30,097 nucleotides of DNA from Deltaproteobacteria bacterium (GCA_012271025.1 JAAXHF010000256.1:1-30097), one strand, 5' to 3'. Counted from the stretch's first letter, positions 8,058 through 16,424 are shown. Made by a program: numbers and translations. Notes: generated by a model not told the origin, from the letters alone.

Positions 8058-9152
8058 TCAGGAGAAGGTAATCACGCTGCGCGCCACCGCGCCCTGCTTG
8101 AGCAGGTCGTAGGCCTGGTTGACCTGTTCGAGCGGCAGCGTCTTGGAGACCAACTCGTCGATTTTCAGCCGGCCGTCCATGTACATGTCGATCAGGCGGG
8201 GCATATCAACCCGCGGCCGGGTCGAGCCGTAGTACGAGCCCTGCAACTTCTTCTCCATCATCATGAAGACGTTGGGGTTGAGTGAGATGCGCGAGCCGTC
8301 GGGCGAGACGCCGACAATCGTGCAGGTCCCCCCCCGAGCGGTCATCTTGAAGGCCAGCTCAATCGTCTTGGGCGTGCTGATGACCTCAAAGCCGTAGTCC
8401 ACCCCGCGTCCCTGGGTCAGTTCCAGGACGGCCGGCAAGGCGTCGTCCTGAGACGGGTTGACGCTGTGGGTGGCGCCAAAGGTTTTGGCGAATTCGAGCT
8501 TGTTGTCGAGCAGGTCAACCGCAATGATCTGACGCGCGCCGGCAATTGCCGCGCCCTGGATCACGTTCAGGCCGACCCCGCCGCAGCCGATCACGGCGAC
8601 CGTGCTGCCCGGCTGGACCTGGGCGGTGTTAATCGCCGCTCCGACCCCGGTCATGGTGCCGCAGCCGACAAAACAGGCCCGGTCCAGGGGCACATCGTCG
8701 CGGATCTTGATCGCGCAGCTCTCGTGCACGACCGCCTCTTCGGCAAAAGACGCGGTAAAGGCAAAGTGGTGAATGTCGGCCCCGTTTTTGTGCAAACGGG
8801 TCGTGCCGTCGATCAGCACGCCGGCGGTCTTGGGCCGGGTTTCGCACAGGTGCGGGCTGCCCTGGGTGCAGTAGAAGCAGGTGCCGCACACCGGGTTGAA
8901 AGACAGCACGACGTGGTCGCCCTCCTTGACCGAGGTCACCCCGGCCCCGACTTCCTCGACCACCCCGGCTCCCTCGTGGCCCAGGACCATGGGCAGGGGC
9001 TGGCGCATGTCACCGGTCATGACGTGCAGGTCGCTGTGGCAGGCGCCGTTGGCCGCGACCCGGACCTTGACCTCGCCGGCTTGTGGCGGGTCGAGCTGTA
9101 AATCCTCAACGACCAGGGGTGTGCCAGGCTCGTACAAAACGGCAGCTTTCAT
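8058..9152 (-). CDS. Zinc-dependent medium-chain alcohol dehydrogenase
   Basis: A 364-residue medium-chain dehydrogenase/reductase. Visible catalytic-zinc ligands are Cys38 (GACHSDLHV) and His59-Glu60 (VLGHEGAGVVEEVG). The structural zinc site has Cys89, Cys92, Cys95 and Cys103 in VCGTCFYCTQGSPHLC. The NAD-binding Rossmann motif is GCGGVGLNVIQGAAIAGA near residue 190. The overall pattern (FYCTQGSPHLC, then TRLHKNGADIHHF) resembles the group that includes class III and NDMA-dependent alcohol dehydrogenases, oxidising primary alcohols or adducts in the cytoplasm. The start at 9152 follows AAAGGAG at a suitable distance; 13 upstream in-frame codons are ignored. Substrate is unassigned. Confidence 0.93.
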   Translation of the reverse strand: MKAAVLYEPGTPLVVEDLQLDPPQAGEVKVRVAANGACHSDLHVMTGDMRQPLPMVLGHEGAGVVEEVGAGVTSVKEGDHVVLSFNPVCGTCFYCTQGSPHLCETRPKTAGVLIDGTTRLHKNGADIHHFAFTASFAEEAVVHESCAIKIRDDVPLDRACFVGCGTMTGVGAAINTAQVQPGSTVAVIGCGGVGLNVIQGAAIAGARQIIAVDLLDNKLEFAKTFGATHSVNPSQDDALPAVLELTQGRGVDYGFEVISTPKTIELAFKMTARGGTCTIVGVSPDGSRISLNPNVFMMMEKKLQGSYYGSTRPRVDMPRLIDMYMDGRLKIDELVSKTLPLEQVNQAYDLLKQGAVARSVITFS

Positions 9153-9298
9153 AGTCTGGTGTCTCCTTTCGTGGCCGTAATGGTACGCCAATTGCGCGCT
9201 CCCCGCCAGAGGCGAACAGGCGTATCAGCGGTGCCACAACCGCCATATTGAGCAACTCCGTGCGGGCAGTCGCGGCTGATGGGCTGGGGCGTGAGCGA

Positions 9299-11050
9299 TC
9301 AGGACGGGACGGGCGGCTCGACGCGGACGGTGATCACGTCGGTGTCGTGGTACTGCTGGTGGCGGACCGACGAGGCGTAATAGCGCAGCAGCCGCAGCGA
9401 CAGCTCTTCCTCGGCCGGCACGCCTGCGGCATGGTCGCCGAGCAGCGCGATCTGATCCTCAAGATTCGTCTCATCGGTCGCGGCAATGAACTCCAGCTCG
9501 ACCGCGTCGTAGTCGGCCCGCGCGATCAGCAGCATGTGCCGTTCCGCACCCCCGTCCTGATCGTGCCGGATGAGGGTCAGCAGGATCTCTTCGCCGACCG
9601 CGCGCAGCCGGGTGTTCATCTCACCGTCCCAGCCCAAACGGGTGGCGAAGTCCGACAGGAAGGTGTCGAGCTGCGGCGAGGCCGCAGCGTTCAAGGCGGT
9701 CCTGATGCGCCCGCGACGCGCGCGCGTCAGGTCCACAAACAGCATCAGGACGATCACGCTCAGGCCGCCGACGGTCATCGCGTTTCCGAGCAGTTTGCTC
9801 AACGCGCCCTGGAAGTAGTCTTCGGGAAAGATCCAGTCCAGCTGAAACGCCACCCCCAGCCAGAAGGCGAGGCCGACCACGAATCCCTTGCGGTAGTCGA
9901 GCCCGTCCTGAAACAGGATCCGCATGCCCATGACGAACAGGATGGCCATCACCACCATGAAGTAGGCCGCCACCACCGGGTTGGGGATGGCCATCACAAC
10001 GGCCACCGTCTTGGGCAGAAAGGCCAGCACGACAAAGATGACCCCGACACACGCGCCAACCCACCGGGATGTCACGCCGGTCAGTTCGGCGACCGAGATA
10101 CTCGTCGCATACGTCGTGTTGGGCACTGTGCCGGCGAAGCCGGACAGCAGATTCCCCAGGCCGTCGGTGTTCAGCGCGCCCTGGATGGCGCGGAAGTCAA
10201 TGGCGCGCGGCCTGCGCCACGAGACCTGCTGGATGCCGATCGTGTCACCAATCGTATCCAGAGCGCCGGCCAGCGTCACCAGCACGAAGGCCGGCAGCAG
10301 CGCCCAGAAGGTCGGGCCAAAGCTGAGGTCGAGCCCGGGCCAGGCCACCGCCGGCAGGCCGACCCAGGCCGCCTCCAGGATGCGCGTGGTGTCGTAGATG
10401 CCGAAGCCCAGACCACCGACCAGGCTGCCCGCGCCTACGCCGACGACCGGAGCCCACAGCCGCCACGCGCCAGCGCTGCGCAGCGCAATCACCACGATGA
10501 CGATCAGCGTCACGCCCGCGCTCACCGGCGCGGCCGCAGGCGAGGCGCCGGCCGGCACCTCGGTGAGCCTGCCCAGGATGAGCGGGCCGATGGTCACCGG
10601 AATCAGCATCAGCACGGTACCCGCCACCGTCGGGGTGAAGACCCGTCGGAACAGCGACAGCTTGGCCGCCAGGGCGAACTGGCACAGCGACGACGTGATG
10701 ATCAGGCTCGCCAGCAGCCCCGGCCCGCCCTGTTCGAGCGCCGACACACATACGGCCAGAAAGGCGCTGCTACAGCCCATGATCAGGATATAGCCCGCAC
10801 CAATACGCCCGATACGGGTGGCCTGGACCACCGTGGTCAGCCCGCAGATCACCAGCGCGGCAAACACCGCCCATGACAGATACGCCTCCCCGCCACCCGC
10901 CGCTCTGATCATGATGGCCGGTGTCAGCACGATGCCGGCGACAATGAGCAGGGTGTACTGGAATCCCAGCCCAACGCCGAGCACGAATGGCGGACGTTCG
11001 TTGGGCTCGTACAGAATCTCGGCATGGGCGTGAGCGGTCTGGGGTTCCAT
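9299..11050 (-). CDS. NCS2 (uracil/xanthine) permease with C-terminal RsbW-like soluble domain
   Basis: A 583-residue membrane protein, about 130 residues longer than typical NCS2 permeases. Residues 1 to about 450 form the transporter: GLGFQYTLLIVAGIVLTPAIM, an SSLCQFALAA segment, PVTIGPLILG and GTVPNTTYATSISVAELTGV are family-like, with around twelve to fourteen membrane segments. Such permeases import purines or pyrimidines with H+ or Na+. From about 454 the sequence is soluble, with AVGEEILLTLIRHD, a beta-rich middle, and LSLRLLRYYASSVRHQQY, reminiscent of RsbW/HATPase_c_2 domains. The N-box Asn expected after the Glu is not present, so ATP binding is doubtful. The start at 11050 has AGGAGG just upstream. 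The link to the hydantoin/carbamoylase genes 10 kb away is speculative. Confidence 0.88.
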   Translation of the reverse strand: MEPQTAHAHAEILYEPNERPPFVLGVGLGFQYTLLIVAGIVLTPAIMIRAAGGGEAYLSWAVFAALVICGLTTVVQATRIGRIGAGYILIMGCSSAFLAVCVSALEQGGPGLLASLIITSSLCQFALAAKLSLFRRVFTPTVAGTVLMLIPVTIGPLILGRLTEVPAGASPAAAPVSAGVTLIVIVVIALRSAGAWRLWAPVVGVGAGSLVGGLGFGIYDTTRILEAAWVGLPAVAWPGLDLSFGPTFWALLPAFVLVTLAGALDTIGDTIGIQQVSWRRPRAIDFRAIQGALNTDGLGNLLSGFAGTVPNTTYATSISVAELTGVTSRWVGACVGVIFVVLAFLPKTVAVVMAIPNPVVAAYFMVVMAILFVMGMRILFQDGLDYRKGFVVGLAFWLGVAFQLDWIFPEDYFQGALSKLLGNAMTVGGLSVIVLMLFVDLTRARRGRIRTALNAAASPQLDTFLSDFATRLGWDGEMNTRLRAVGEEILLTLIRHDQDGGAERHMLLIARADYDAVELEFIAATDETNLEDQIALLGDHAAGVPAEEELSLRLLRYYASSVRHQQYHDTDVITVRVEPPVPS

Positions 11051-11170
11051 CCTTCCTCCTCGCAAAGGCCCGATGCTATGTGAATCGCTCCCCTCCCGCC
11101 AGTGTGCAGGAGTTGCCAAAGACCCCCCAGTCAGGCAAAAAGGAGCGTATCTCACACAAGGAGGAAGGCC

Positions 11171-11458
11171 ATGGTCACCTTAACCGCCAAGCTGAAGATC
11201 AAAGAGGGAAAAGAGGGAGAGTTTGAGGCCACCATGCGGGACAAGGTCGTTGCCGAGGTGCGCAAAGAACCCGGCAATCACGCCTATACGTTCTGCAAGT
11301 CCAAGAAAGACCCCCGGGTCTTCATGTTTTATGAAGAGTACACGGATGACGCCGCGTTTGAGGCCCACCGCAAACACCTGGGCGAACTCGGCGTCGACCT
11401 GCGCGCCCTGCTCGACGGCGCCCCGGAGCTGGAGTTCTACGACAAAATCGCCGAGTAG
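11171..11458 (+). CDS. ABM-domain (antibiotic biosynthesis monooxygenase-like) small protein
   Basis: A 95-residue protein with the ferredoxin-like ABM fold pattern: VTLTAKLKIKEGKEGEFEATM, then EPGNHAYTFCKSKKDPRVFMFYEEYTD and a helix with FEAHRKHL near residue 72. This His-containing helix and the EE-Y-D strand are conserved in the YgiN/ABM family, which acts on quinones, autoinducers or unknown small molecules, commonly as dimers. The start at 11171 has a strong ribosome site (AAGGAGGAAGG). The gene is the first of a plus-strand set leading into the two MaoC-like genes, but a hairpin lies right after its stop. Specific function unknown. Confidence 0.88.
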   Translation: MVTLTAKLKIKEGKEGEFEATMRDKVVAEVRKEPGNHAYTFCKSKKDPRVFMFYEEYTDDAAFEAHRKHLGELGVDLRALLDGAPELEFYDKIAE

Positions 11459-11470
11459 ATCGGGATAAAA

Positions 11471-11491
11471 AGACGCCCCGTTGGGGCGTCT
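11471..11491 (-). terminator. Rho-independent terminator-like hairpin, T-run on the minus strand
   Basis: AGACGCCCC (11471-11479), loop GTT, and GGGGCGTCT (11483-11491) form a perfect 9-bp GC-rich stem. On the minus strand it is followed by TTTTTATC, a textbook intrinsic terminator for leftward transcription. On the plus strand it is preceded by an A-run but no T-run follows. Both neighbouring genes are on the plus strand, so the orientation is unexpected. Confidence 0.75.
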
Positions 11492-11506
11492 GAGCAGGTG
11501 TCCGCC

Positions 11507-11968
11507 ATGACGATGATCGAGGTTCCTGACGATCTCATGCACGAAGAGATCGAAGTCGGCAGGTTTGCGGTGACGGCCGACGACATCCGGGTCTTTGCCG
11601 AGGCGGTGAACGATCTGAACCCGCTGTATCTCGACCCCGAGGCTGCCCGCCAGGCCGGCTACCCGAATGTCATCGCTCCCCCGACCTACTGCATGCACAT
11701 GCGGGGCAGCAAGATTGTCCCCGAACTTCCACTGGCTCCGGGCCTGGCCAGCCTGCACGCCGGCCAGGAGTTCGAGTTTCACGACGAGATTTATGCCGGC
11801 CGGACGTACACGGTCACGGCTCGGCTGGCCGAGGTGTACGAGAAGACCGGCCGCAGCGGCCCGCTCGGGGTCATCGTCCGCGAGATGCTGGTCAAGGATG
11901 ACGACGGCGCCACGGTGATGATTCTGCGCGAACGCCAGATGGTCCGCTCGCCGAACAAGAAGATCTGA
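11507..11968 (+). CDS. MaoC-like dehydratase (FAS1-type N-terminal hot-dog domain)
   Basis: A 153-residue hot-dog-fold protein. The segment FAEAVNDLNPLYLDPEAARQAGYPNV, followed by APPTY, is the (R)-hydratase region as seen in the MaoC_dehydrat_N group. Asp36 of the usual Asp-His dyad is present but the His position is Tyr41. Related proteins pair with a second MaoC subunit to make heterodimeric enoyl-CoA or hydroxyacyl hydratases (for example HadA/HadB or ChsH1/ChsH2). The next gene, 2 bases downstream, is such a second MaoC-like protein. The ATG at 11507 is preferred over the GTG at 11498; AGCAGG is an acceptable upstream ribosome site for it. Pathway unknown, probably acyl-CoA metabolism. 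Confidence 0.85.
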   Translation: MTMIEVPDDLMHEEIEVGRFAVTADDIRVFAEAVNDLNPLYLDPEAARQAGYPNVIAPPTYCMHMRGSKIVPELPLAPGLASLHAGQEFEFHDEIYAGRTYTVTARLAEVYEKTGRSGPLGVIVREMLVKDDDGATVMILRERQMVRSPNKKI

Positions 11969-11970
11969 AT

Positions 11971-12405
11971 ATGGACACCCCCCCTCGCCTCGCCTTCGAC
12001 GCGGTTGAATTCGGCGACGAGATCGGTCCCGTCGACTGGGTGCCGACCACCGATATCGTCCGCCGCTACGCTGCTGCGGCAGGGGTGACGGACCGACGCT
12101 TCATCGACCCCGAACGGGCACGTCAGGTCGGCTTTGCCAAACCGATTGTGCCGGGCCCGCTGAGCGCCTCGTTTCTGGCCAAGGTTCTCAGAAATCATTT
12201 TGTCGGCTGGCGGATTCGCATGCTGAACACCAGCTTTCGCACCCCGGTCGCCCACGGCGACACGTTGAGCTGCTGGGGCATGGTGACGGAGAAAAAACTG
12301 GAAGACGGCGTCGGCTCGGTGGACTGTGACGTGGTGATAGAAAACCAGAACGGCGACCGGGTGATCGTTGGCACGGCGATCCTGAGCTGTCGGGTCCAGA
12401 CCTGA
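11971..12405 (+). CDS. MaoC-like hot-dog dehydratase, second subunit
   Basis: A 144-residue MaoC-like protein starting 2 bases after the previous stop, so the two are almost certainly co-translated and likely form a heterodimer. The hydratase region reads YAAAAGVTDRRFIDPERARQVGF then VPGPLSASFLA, matching the fold, but the positions of the catalytic Asp and His are Val39 and Phe44. A later segment MLNTSFRTPVAHGDTL fits the second strand of the hot-dog sheet. With the first subunit also lacking the His, the activity of the pair is uncertain: it may hydrate an unusual acyl-CoA, use other residues, or bind rather than convert. The nurA-like gene follows after 43 bases. Confidence 0.83.
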   Translation: MDTPPRLAFDAVEFGDEIGPVDWVPTTDIVRRYAAAAGVTDRRFIDPERARQVGFAKPIVPGPLSASFLAKVLRNHFVGWRIRMLNTSFRTPVAHGDTLSCWGMVTEKKLEDGVGSVDCDVVIENQNGDRVIVGTAILSCRVQT

Positions 12406-12448
12406 ATCCGTCTCCAGCCCGTGGTCTGGGCGAGCGGAGGAAAACGGG

Positions 12449-13429
12449 ATGCATATCGCCTTAGACCCGTGGGGCAGTGATTATGCCGGCCAGGTGTCGG
12501 TGCCGCACGAGGCCGACGGGGCGGAGACTACGGTCCAAGCCCTGGAAGAACCGGTTGAGCCCGGCCCGTGGACAGCCCGCCGCCCCCAGCCGACCAGCCT
12601 GCCGGCCATGACCGCGATGGTCGACGGGGTTATGCGCACCGACGCCCGAGCCGTGGTGAGTCAGGGCGAGAGCCGTTTTCTGGGGCTGTTCTGTTCGCTG
12701 GCCGGCGGGGCGGTGGTGCTTGAGCGGCAGGTCAGCATTGCCGACATTCACGTCAAACGCCTGTTCATCACCGGCAGCGGCCAGTCCGGGCCGGACACCA
12801 TGCTGGTCCCGGCCGGCACCAGCCCGGCCCTCAGCTACGCCAGCCTCAGCTCGGCGGCCACCACCCCGGACAAACTCAGCGAGGCGCTGATGACCGAAAT
12901 GCGCCAGACCGAATCGGTCATTGCCGAGCGCTTGTCGGGGCCGGATCACCTGATTCTGGCCGACGGCAATCTGACCTATATCGGCGGCAGCTCCTCGGTC
13001 GTCGGGGTCATCAAGTCGATCCACCGCATGTATCTGTCGAGCCAGCGAACACAGATTTTGGAACAGCTCCAGCCGGGCGAGCGAACGCCGCTGTTTCGGA
13101 TTCAGGGCGGCGCCAGGCGGGAGAGCTACGACGTGTTCTCGTGCTATCTGCGCCTGACCCGGCCGCGCCCGATTGAGCACGCCTTTGCCGGCCTGGTGCG
13201 GATCGAGGTCAAAGCCTCGCTCGGCCCGCACAAGGCAATCGGGCTGCTCGATCAGGCCAGCCTCACGGTCTTCGGCCTGGCCTCGCGGGCGCCCAAGGAT
13301 CCCCGCGCGCCGCAAAACCTGCTGCCGGTCGGCGGCCTCGAACGTCAGCTGCGGCGGCGGCTGGGCGACCCGCAGCTGGTTCGCCGGGGGATTGAAAAAG
13401 CCCTGCTGCGCGGCCAGCAGGGCGTATAG
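12449..13429 (+). CDS. nurA: NurA-like 5'-3' nuclease
   Basis: A 326-residue protein whose motif order matches the NurA domain (RNase-H-like fold). The N-terminal metal motif is AMVDGVMRTD with Asp59; the middle motif is LILADGNLTYIG with Asp172; SVVGVIKSIHRMYLS with Lys189 follows; the C-terminal VRIEVKA and KAIGLLDQAS end the domain. NurA is the manganese-dependent nuclease that works with the HerA translocase and Mre11-Rad50 in resecting DNA ends in archaea. The start at 12449 has GCGGAGG about 8 bases upstream. The herA-like gene starts 10 bases after the TAG. Assignment rests on motifs plus the herA-mre11-rad50 neighbourhood, as sequence conservation in this family is low. Confidence 0.8.
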   Translation: MHIALDPWGSDYAGQVSVPHEADGAETTVQALEEPVEPGPWTARRPQPTSLPAMTAMVDGVMRTDARAVVSQGESRFLGLFCSLAGGAVVLERQVSIADIHVKRLFITGSGQSGPDTMLVPAGTSPALSYASLSSAATTPDKLSEALMTEMRQTESVIAERLSGPDHLILADGNLTYIGGSSSVVGVIKSIHRMYLSSQRTQILEQLQPGERTPLFRIQGGARRESYDVFSCYLRLTRPRPIEHAFAGLVRIEVKASLGPHKAIGLLDQASLTVFGLASRAPKDPRAPQNLLPVGGLERQLRRRLGDPQLVRRGIEKALLRGQQGV

Positions 13430-13439
13430 AGGACACACC

Positions 13440-15143
13440 ATGGGCAGAGTGATCGGCACCCAGGACGCCACCCCGCTGGAGTTCTGGGTCTTGCTGGAAG
13501 AGGGCGAAGCCGTTCAGGTTGACGAGGCGGTGGTGGTCGAAACCGACTCGCCGCAGGGTCCGCTCAAGCTGTTCGGCATGGTTGACATGGTCCGCTCGCG
13601 CCACCAGGGCTCGACCTTCGACTCGGACGTGGTCGAGGCCGAGCACGGCCTGCCGGTCGAACTGTCGATTGCCGCCCATGTCAAAGTCACCCGCCTGATC
13701 CCCGAGTACTACTACCCCCCGCTGCCGGGCAATACGGTCCGTACGGTCATTGATGACGAGTTCGCCCAAGCCCTGTTCATGGACAAGATGGAACGCAAGT
13801 TCCCGATCGGCCTGTCTCTGTCCGGCAAAGAGGTCGTGTACGGCAACCTCGACTTCCTGAACGGTCGCAAGGGCGCGCATATGAACATCAGCGGCGTGTC
13901 GGGGATTGCGACCAAGACGACCTACGCGACGTTCTTGCTGCACAGCCTGCTGCACTGCGGCCAGCTGAGCGACGCGAAAAATACGCACGCCATTATCTTC
14001 AATGTCAAAGGCGAGGACCTGCTGTTCCTGGACAAGGCCAGCAATGCCATCAGCCTCGAAGACGAAGCCCTGTACGCAAAAATGGGGCTGCCGGCCGAGC
14101 CGTTTGATTCGGTCCAGTTCTATGTGCCACCTACGGAAAACGCGCGGGGGCCGCTCATGCCCAAGGTCGGCTCTCGCCGAGCCGACGAGGTCACGCCCTA
14201 CTTCTGGACCGTCCGGGATTTTTGCCGGGAGCGCCTGCTGCGCTACCTGTTTTCCGAAGGCGGGGAAGACGCCTCATTGCTGTCAGCCCTGACCTACCAG
14301 GTGGAACGGAAACTCCTCGAAGCGGCCGAAGACGCCGAGAAAAAAGACGGCCCGGGTCCGGGCGTGTTTCTGCCGCTTGACACACAAGAGGAAAGCCAGG
14401 AGGAGGAGAGCGCGGCGCCGGTGACCGAGATTCGCGATTTTCCGACCCTGCTGCGAGCGATGGAGACGGCGGCGAGTGCAACCAGCCATTCGTCAGGCAC
14501 GGTCGGCGCGTTCATGCGCCGTCTGTACAGCGCAGAGGATAAGGTCTCGTATCTGATCCGCGATCCCGCAGACGCCGACGCGACCCGGCACGCGATCAAC
14601 TGGCGCAACAGGCAGGTGACTGTAGTCAGCCTGAGCGGGCTGTACGAGGTCGGCAAGAGTTTTGTGGTCGGCTCGGTGCTGCAACAGATCCAGCAGGAAA
14701 AAGAAGCCACCGGCTCGGCCGAGCCGCTGTGTTTCATCGTTGTTGATGAGCTGAACCGCTATGCCCCACGCGACGGCTGGTCGCCGATCCGCGAGCGGCT
14801 GCTGGAAATTGCCGAGCGCGGGCGGTCGAGCGGCACAATCCTGATCGGCGCCCAGCAGACGGCGTCCGAGGTCGAGCGCCGGATTGTGGCCAACCCGGCC
14901 TTTCGGATCGTCGGCCGGCTGGATGCGGCCGAGGCCGAGCGCGCCGAGTACGGTTTTCTGCCACCCAGCCTGCGCCAGCGGGCGGCGATTCTGACCTCCG
15001 GGCGGATGATTGTCTCTCAGCCCGACATCCCGACCCCGGTCCCGATTCTGTTTCCGATGCCGGCCTGGGCCACCCGGGCCGAGGAGCAGAAGCTGCCCAA
15101 GCCGAACCTGAAACTGGCTCGGGTCCGAGAGAGCGAGTATTAG
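13440..15143 (+). CDS. herA: HerA-like hexameric DNA translocase/ATPase (DUF87)
   Basis: A 567-residue ATPase. Residues 1 to about 90 look like the HAS-barrel that precedes the HerA/FtsK motor. The P-loop region is MNISGVSGIATKTTYATFLL with Lys159-Thr160; it departs from the classical GxxGxGK(S/T) spacing. Walker B is FIVVDELNRYAP with Asp436-Glu437, followed by IAERGRSSGTILIGAQQT (sensor region) and VANPAFRIVGRLD, characteristic of HerA proteins. HerA pumps DNA and stimulates NurA at double-strand ends. A stretch at about residues 300-325 (EKKDGPGPGVF, then EESQEEE) is acidic and looks like a flexible insertion. The start chosen gives a 10-base gap after nurA; sbcD follows 10 bases after the stop, so the genes form one operon. 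Confidence 0.87.
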   Translation: MGRVIGTQDATPLEFWVLLEEGEAVQVDEAVVVETDSPQGPLKLFGMVDMVRSRHQGSTFDSDVVEAEHGLPVELSIAAHVKVTRLIPEYYYPPLPGNTVRTVIDDEFAQALFMDKMERKFPIGLSLSGKEVVYGNLDFLNGRKGAHMNISGVSGIATKTTYATFLLHSLLHCGQLSDAKNTHAIIFNVKGEDLLFLDKASNAISLEDEALYAKMGLPAEPFDSVQFYVPPTENARGPLMPKVGSRRADEVTPYFWTVRDFCRERLLRYLFSEGGEDASLLSALTYQVERKLLEAAEDAEKKDGPGPGVFLPLDTQEESQEEESAAPVTEIRDFPTLLRAMETAASATSHSSGTVGAFMRRLYSAEDKVSYLIRDPADADATRHAINWRNRQVTVVSLSGLYEVGKSFVVGSVLQQIQQEKEATGSAEPLCFIVVDELNRYAPRDGWSPIRERLLEIAERGRSSGTILIGAQQTASEVERRIVANPAFRIVGRLDAAEAERAEYGFLPPSLRQRAAILTSGRMIVSQPDIPTPVPILFPMPAWATRAEEQKLPKPNLKLARVRESEY

Positions 15144-15153
15144 AGGGCCGGCC

Positions 15154-16332
15154 GTGAAGTTTCTGCATACCTCGGACTGGCACGTCGGCCGCACGATTCG
15201 CAATCGTTCCCGGATGGATGAACACCGGGCCGTATTTGCCGACATCGTCGATATTGCCAAGCGCGAGCAGGTCGATGCCGTGCTGGTCAGCGGCGACATC
15301 TTTCACGAAAAGCGCCCGCCGCTGGCTGCCGAGGAACTGGTAGCGCGCACCCTGGCCCAGCTCGCCCGCGAGAATATCGTGTCTGTCGTCATTCCCGGCA
15401 ACCACGATGACGCCGCCCGCCTGCGCACCCTGAAGCCGCTGGGCGATTTGCTCCAGGCCTACATGGTGACAGACCTGAGCGCCGACCCGTCGGAGCTGAT
15501 TGTCGCCGTTCCGCAGCGGACCGGAGGAGAGCGGGCGCTGGTGGGGTGTTTGCCCTACCTGCACCCCCACCAGGTGCTGACCGCAGCCGAAGGAGCCGAC
15601 AGAAGCGAGACCGAACGCCTGAGCGCCTACCAGACTATGGTCCAGAGCTATCTCGAAGAATTGGAAAAAGAGGCCCTGCGGCTGGACCCCAACGCGGTGT
15701 CCATCGTGCTGGCTCACGCCCATATTTCGGGCACGGAGTTTGGCGGGGGGGAATGGCGGTCCAGCGTCTTTCCCGTCGATCCCGGGATTTTGCCCGGCCG
15801 GGTGCACTATGTGGCCCTGGGGCATATGCATCAGCCGCAAAACGTATCCGGGACGGCTGCCCAGACGCACTATGCCGGCTCGATCCTGCAGATGGACTTT
15901 GGCGAGCGCGGCCAGCAAAAAAGCGTGTGTCTCATCGAGGCCCACCCGGGCAAACCCGCCGAAGTCTCGCCGATTGAGCTGACAAGCGGCAAGGCCCTGC
16001 TGCGTCGGACGGGAACCGCCCCGGACATCCTGTCGCAGGCGGACGAGTTCACCAATGCCTGGGTTGAAGTCGTCCTCAAGCCCGAAGGTCAAACGTCCGA
16101 GTTGATCGAACGCATCCGGGCTCTGCCGGGCGTGGTGTCGCTGCGGTTCGAGGACACACAAGCGGGCGAGGCGGGCAGCCAGGCGATACACAATCCGAGC
16201 GAGCGTCCCGCAGCCGAGCTGTTCACCGACTATTACAAGTCAAGACGCAGCGCCGAGCCCGAGCCGCAGCTCGTGGCCTTGTTTGAACGACTGTACCGAG
16301 AGGTCGGTACCGCTCGGGACGAACCGTTATAA
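15154..16332 (+). CDS. sbcD: SbcD/Mre11 exonuclease subunit
   Basis: A 392-residue metallophosphoesterase with all Mre11 motifs: Asp8 and His10 in SDWHVG, Asp48 in SGDIFHE, Asn83-His84-Asp85 in PGNHDD, AHAHISG near residue 190, and GHMH near 228. These coordinate two Mn2+ ions for 3'-5' exonuclease and endonuclease action on DNA ends. The C-terminal part, from about 280, corresponds to the capping and Rad50-binding regions. Translation starts at GTG 15154, which gives the conserved MKFLHTSDWH start and a 10-base gap from herA. The partner sbcC lies downstream after 92 bases. Length is typical of the family. Confidence 0.95.
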   Translation: MKFLHTSDWHVGRTIRNRSRMDEHRAVFADIVDIAKREQVDAVLVSGDIFHEKRPPLAAEELVARTLAQLARENIVSVVIPGNHDDAARLRTLKPLGDLLQAYMVTDLSADPSELIVAVPQRTGGERALVGCLPYLHPHQVLTAAEGADRSETERLSAYQTMVQSYLEELEKEALRLDPNAVSIVLAHAHISGTEFGGGEWRSSVFPVDPGILPGRVHYVALGHMHQPQNVSGTAAQTHYAGSILQMDFGERGQQKSVCLIEAHPGKPAEVSPIELTSGKALLRRTGTAPDILSQADEFTNAWVEVVLKPEGQTSELIERIRALPGVVSLRFEDTQAGEAGSQAIHNPSERPAAELFTDYYKSRRSAEPEPQLVALFERLYREVGTARDEPL

Positions 16333-16345
16333 ATCGCTATCTGCT

Positions 16346-16368
16346 CCCTCTCCCCTTGAGGGAGAGGG
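16346..16368. repeat. Widespread-type GC-rich inverted repeat between sbcD and sbcC
   Basis: CCCTCTCCC (16346-16354), loop CTTGA, and GGGAGAGGG (16360-16368) form a perfect 9-bp stem, followed by CTGGGGTGAGGGGG. I recognise this as a REP-like intergenic sequence seen in many proteobacterial genomes. It is the only sizeable spacer inside the nurA-herA-sbcD-sbcC operon. It is often mistranslated as part of the next gene. Confidence 0.75.
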
Positions 16369-16424
16369 CTGGGGTGAGGGGGACGGAAGGCAATTTCATT
16401 CACCCTCCCCTCTTGGGTATGACT

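Noticed and set aside
9248..10876. Long plus-strand frame of 542 codons opposite the NCS2 permease
   Set aside because: Its composition (His, Gln, Arg, Asp-rich) is that of an antisense shadow in GC-rich DNA, and the minus strand encodes a clear permease.
16356..16424. N-terminal extension of sbcC starting at 16356
   Set aside because: It translates an inverted-repeat spacer, and the conserved Rad50 start begins at 16425.
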